DNA from: an uncultured Collinsella sp.
GTDB lineage: Bacteria > Actinomycetota > Coriobacteriia > Coriobacteriales > Coriobacteriaceae
Length of the DNA: 5,861 bases
Reading direction: 5' to 3'
NCBI GenBank assembly: GCA_902388545.1
Contig: CABMPS010000129.1
Span: 1-5,861 of the forward strand
The notes below the pieces were generated by a model that saw nothing but the letters and a program-made list of their open reading frames with translations, made no database searches and was not told the origin of the DNA. Below, piece by piece: positions 4,702 through 5,861 of the stretch (its first letter is position 1; each line of letters opens with the position of its first letter). A program made the position numbers and the translations under genes.

Positions 4702-4888
4702 AGTTACGCGGTAGTTCGTTGCGGCGTTTTACCAAACGCCGCAACTGCTCGACGCTGCAAACGCCCCTAAGCGGCAATCTGACGTTCAATTTCAAGGGCG
4801 CGACCAGAAGGTCAGCGCCCTTTCATTTCACGTCACCTTGCTCGCTTAGGGGCGTTTTCGCTGTCCGTCCTCTACCTGCGACGTTGCC
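4702..4888 (+). repeat. Large folded intergenic repeat, copy 2
   Basis: This is homologous to 1058-1230 in the same order: AGTTACGCGGT (4702-4712); a TACC-loop hairpin with perfect 12-base arms (4718-4729 and 4734-4745); CGACGCTGC (4750-4758); an outer stem of about 19 pairs (4759-4777 with 4838-4857, one extra base); a middle stem TGACGT/ACGTCA (4780-4785 with 4830-4835); the apical stem (4794-4822) with the same GACC-AGAA-GGTC tip; then CGCTGTCCGTCCTCTAC (4859-4875) and the tail. The stems are longer than in copy 1 and have different sequence but intact pairing. It starts three bases after the lipoprotein stop codon and lies between convergent genes. Confidence 0.8.
4794..4828 (+). terminator. 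Terminator-like apical hairpin behind the lipoprotein gene
   Basis: AAGGGCGC-GACC (4794-4805) pairs with GGTC-A-GCGCCCTT (4810-4822), with one bulged A, over an AGAA loop. It is followed by TTT-CA-TTT, a broken T-run, so termination may be weaker than at the matching site behind pyrE. Confidence 0.65.
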
Positions 4889-4899
4889 ATTGTTTGACC

Positions 4900-4926
4900 A
4901 GTCGTTTAAGAACGTCCCCAACGACT
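4900..4926. repeat. Short hairpin repeat, inverted copy
   Basis: AGTCGTT (4900-4906) pairs with AACGACT (4920-4926) around TAAGAACGTCCCC. The loop is the reverse complement of the 1254-1266 loop apart from one base, so the unit is flipped relative to copy 1 although the neighbouring large repeat is not. Confidence 0.65.
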
Positions 4927-4974
4927 ACTTTCCGCGCAACGGCATTGCGGCGGCTGGGTTGGGCAGCGCTGGCG

Positions 4975-5643
4975 TTACTCGCCCAGGATCAGCGCCGCGA
5001 GCTCTTCCTGCGTGTCAACCACGTAGTCGGCACCGGCTGCTTCGAGCTCTGCGCGGCCTCGGAAGCCCCAGCTGACGCCCGCACTCTTAAGGCCGGCGTT
5101 GTGGCCGGTCAGGATATCGACATTGGAATCGCCCACATAGAGCGTGGTTGCCGGATCGGCACCCAGCTCTTCCATCACATGCAGCGTGACGGGTGCTTCG
5201 GGCTTGGGCGGAAACGCATCGACACGGCCCTGCACCAGCGCAAAGCGCTCGGAACCAAAGTATTTCTCGATAAGCGAAGCCGCCGAGACGTGGTCCTTGT
5301 TAGTGAGTACGGCAAGCTGCACACCCGCGGCGCGCAAGCGGTCGAGCATCTCGATCGTGCCGGCATAGGGGGCGGTGTGGTCCTCCTTGTGCTCGCCGTA
5401 GTAAGCCCTAAACTCGGCAAGCGTCTGCTCAAACATACGGCCGTCGCCCGCATACTCGGCGGGCATAAAGCGCTCAACCAGCTTGAGCATGCCGTTTCCC
5501 ACCTTGTAGCGGTACTCGTCGACGGCAAACGTAGGCCAGCCGTGCGTCTCGCAGGTATGGTTGCCGGCGGCCGCCAGGTCCTCGAGCGTGTTGAGGATGG
5601 TGCCGTCTAAATCAAAAATCACATGGGAAAAAGCTGCTGCCAT
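4975..5643 (-). CDS. HAD-superfamily phosphatase, phosphoglycolate phosphatase-like
   Basis: This is a 222-residue cytosolic hydrolase of the haloacid dehalogenase class that forms a phospho-aspartate intermediate. Motif I is FDLDGTILNT, with nucleophile D11 and acid/base D13; motif II is VLTNKDH (T114); the motif III lysine is K147 in PPKPEAP; motif IV is YVGDSNVDI (D172, D176). The helical segment at about 20-95 between motifs I and II is a C1 cap as in Gph and PGMB enzymes, and the C-terminal SWGFRGRAELEAAGADYVVD stretch is typical of the phosphoglycolate phosphatase group. The exact substrate is not certain; a phosphosugar, pyrophosphate or phosphoglycolate would fit. The ATG at 5643 is chosen for its GGGAG six to eight bases upstream and because motif I then sits at residue 10, as usual; in-frame ATGs upstream lack well-placed ribosome sites. 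Confidence 0.92.
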   Translation of the reverse strand: MAAAFSHVIFDLDGTILNTLEDLAAAGNHTCETHGWPTFAVDEYRYKVGNGMLKLVERFMPAEYAGDGRMFEQTLAEFRAYYGEHKEDHTAPYAGTIEMLDRLRAAGVQLAVLTNKDHVSAASLIEKYFGSERFALVQGRVDAFPPKPEAPVTLHVMEELGADPATTLYVGDSNVDILTGHNAGLKSAGVSWGFRGRAELEAAGADYVVDTQEELAALILGE

Positions 5644-5677
5644 GAAAGCTCCCGTCATTGGGTTTAAAACGCACCTC

Positions 5678-5683
5678 ATAATA
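5678..5683 (-). promoter_or_regulatory. Possible -10 of the HAD phosphatase gene
   Basis: TATTAT on the minus strand (5/6 match) lies 35 bases upstream of the start codon, but no recognisable -35 is found 16-18 bases further up. No clear terminator separates this gene from the one to its right (gap 5644-5766), so read-through is equally possible. Confidence 0.25.
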
Positions 5684-5766
5684 CTGGGCTTACGTGTCTG
5701 GCGTGGCTGGAATCTGAACATCTCCAGGGTTATCAGGCCATATCGCGCCAGCTGTGCAATTCCGCC

Positions 5767-5861
5767 CTAGCAAATTCTCGGCAGCTGCTCTCCCACGAGC
5801 ATGTCGAGGATGCGGGTCGAGCCCCAGCCGGTGCGCACGCGCACGGCGGGACGGGCACCCT
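5767..5861 (-). CDS. C-terminal end of an unidentified protein (partial)
   Basis: This open minus-strand frame enters from the right edge and ends with TAG at 5767-5769, giving the last 30 residues: [18 protein letters not shown] followed by [12 protein letters not shown]. Codon use (CGC, GTG, CTC, GAC, ACC) is like that of the other genes, and the frame is uninterrupted, which supports coding. The fragment is too short to name a family; the tryptophan-glycine turn and Arg-rich strand look like the end of a globular domain. It runs in the same direction as the HAD gene with a 123-base gap, so the two may be co-transcribed. Confidence 0.6.
   Translation of the reverse strand, partial: GARPAVRVRTGWGSTRILDMLVGEQLPRIC

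Noticed and set aside
4894..5610. 238-codon plus-strand frame opposite the HAD phosphatase
   Set aside because: The minus strand carries all four HAD motifs in order; the plus frame starts inside a repeat hairpin and has no family features.
1..5861. CRISPR array, tRNA, rRNA or insertion-sequence transposase
   Set aside because: No regularly spaced direct repeats, no cloverleaf with a CCA-side acceptor, no rRNA-like stretch and no transposase domain were seen; the repeats present are non-coding palindromes.

Overview
The window is GC-rich, with strong Shine-Dalgarno sites and GCC/GAC/AAG/GGC-dominated codon use. The gene content suggests a Gram-positive, largely anaerobic gut actinobacterium. 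The flavour of the proteins and intergenic repeats points to the Coriobacteriia, probably Collinsella or a close relative; this is inference, with no database search behind it. There are six complete protein genes, one gene cut by the right edge and one possible micro-gene at the left.

Layout, left to right. Positions 1-378 hold no large gene, but carry a palindromic repeat (1-27) and a minus-strand promoter, Shine-Dalgarno and 23-codon ORF. pyrE (orotate phosphoribosyltransferase) runs 379-1059 on the plus strand. It is followed at once by a folded repeat element (1058-1230) containing an intrinsic terminator, then two short palindromic repeats. Next is a plus-strand gene (1413-2033) that fuses an XRE-type DNA-binding domain to a complete two-iron desulfoferrodoxin/superoxide reductase module. 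It converges on a minus-strand RpiR/SIS regulator (2177-3031) across a long hairpin repeat. The RpiR gene is divergent from crr (3369-3905), which encodes a glucose-type PTS EIIA protein; a 337-base control region with a perfect palindrome and a TATAAT promoter lies between them. crr ends in a strong terminator. A small secreted lipoprotein gene follows (4141-4698), and behind it lies a second copy of the large folded repeat (4702-4888). A HAD phosphatase (4975-5643, minus) and the last 30 codons of an unidentified minus-strand gene close the window.

How the genes relate. Nearly every gene looks like its own transcription unit, so this is a housekeeping and regulation neighbourhood rather than one pathway operon. 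The clearest functional pairing is RpiR with crr, a sugar-phosphate-sensing regulator next to a carbon-catabolite PTS component. The XRE-desulfoferrodoxin protein is probably a superoxide or redox-responsive regulator, or a DNA-binding scavenger, in an oxygen-sensitive cell.

The most unusual content is this fusion protein and the dense intergenic repeat population. The large repeat pair differs in stem sequence but keeps the base pairing, which indicates selection on its folded form. A short hairpin lies beside each copy in opposite orientation.
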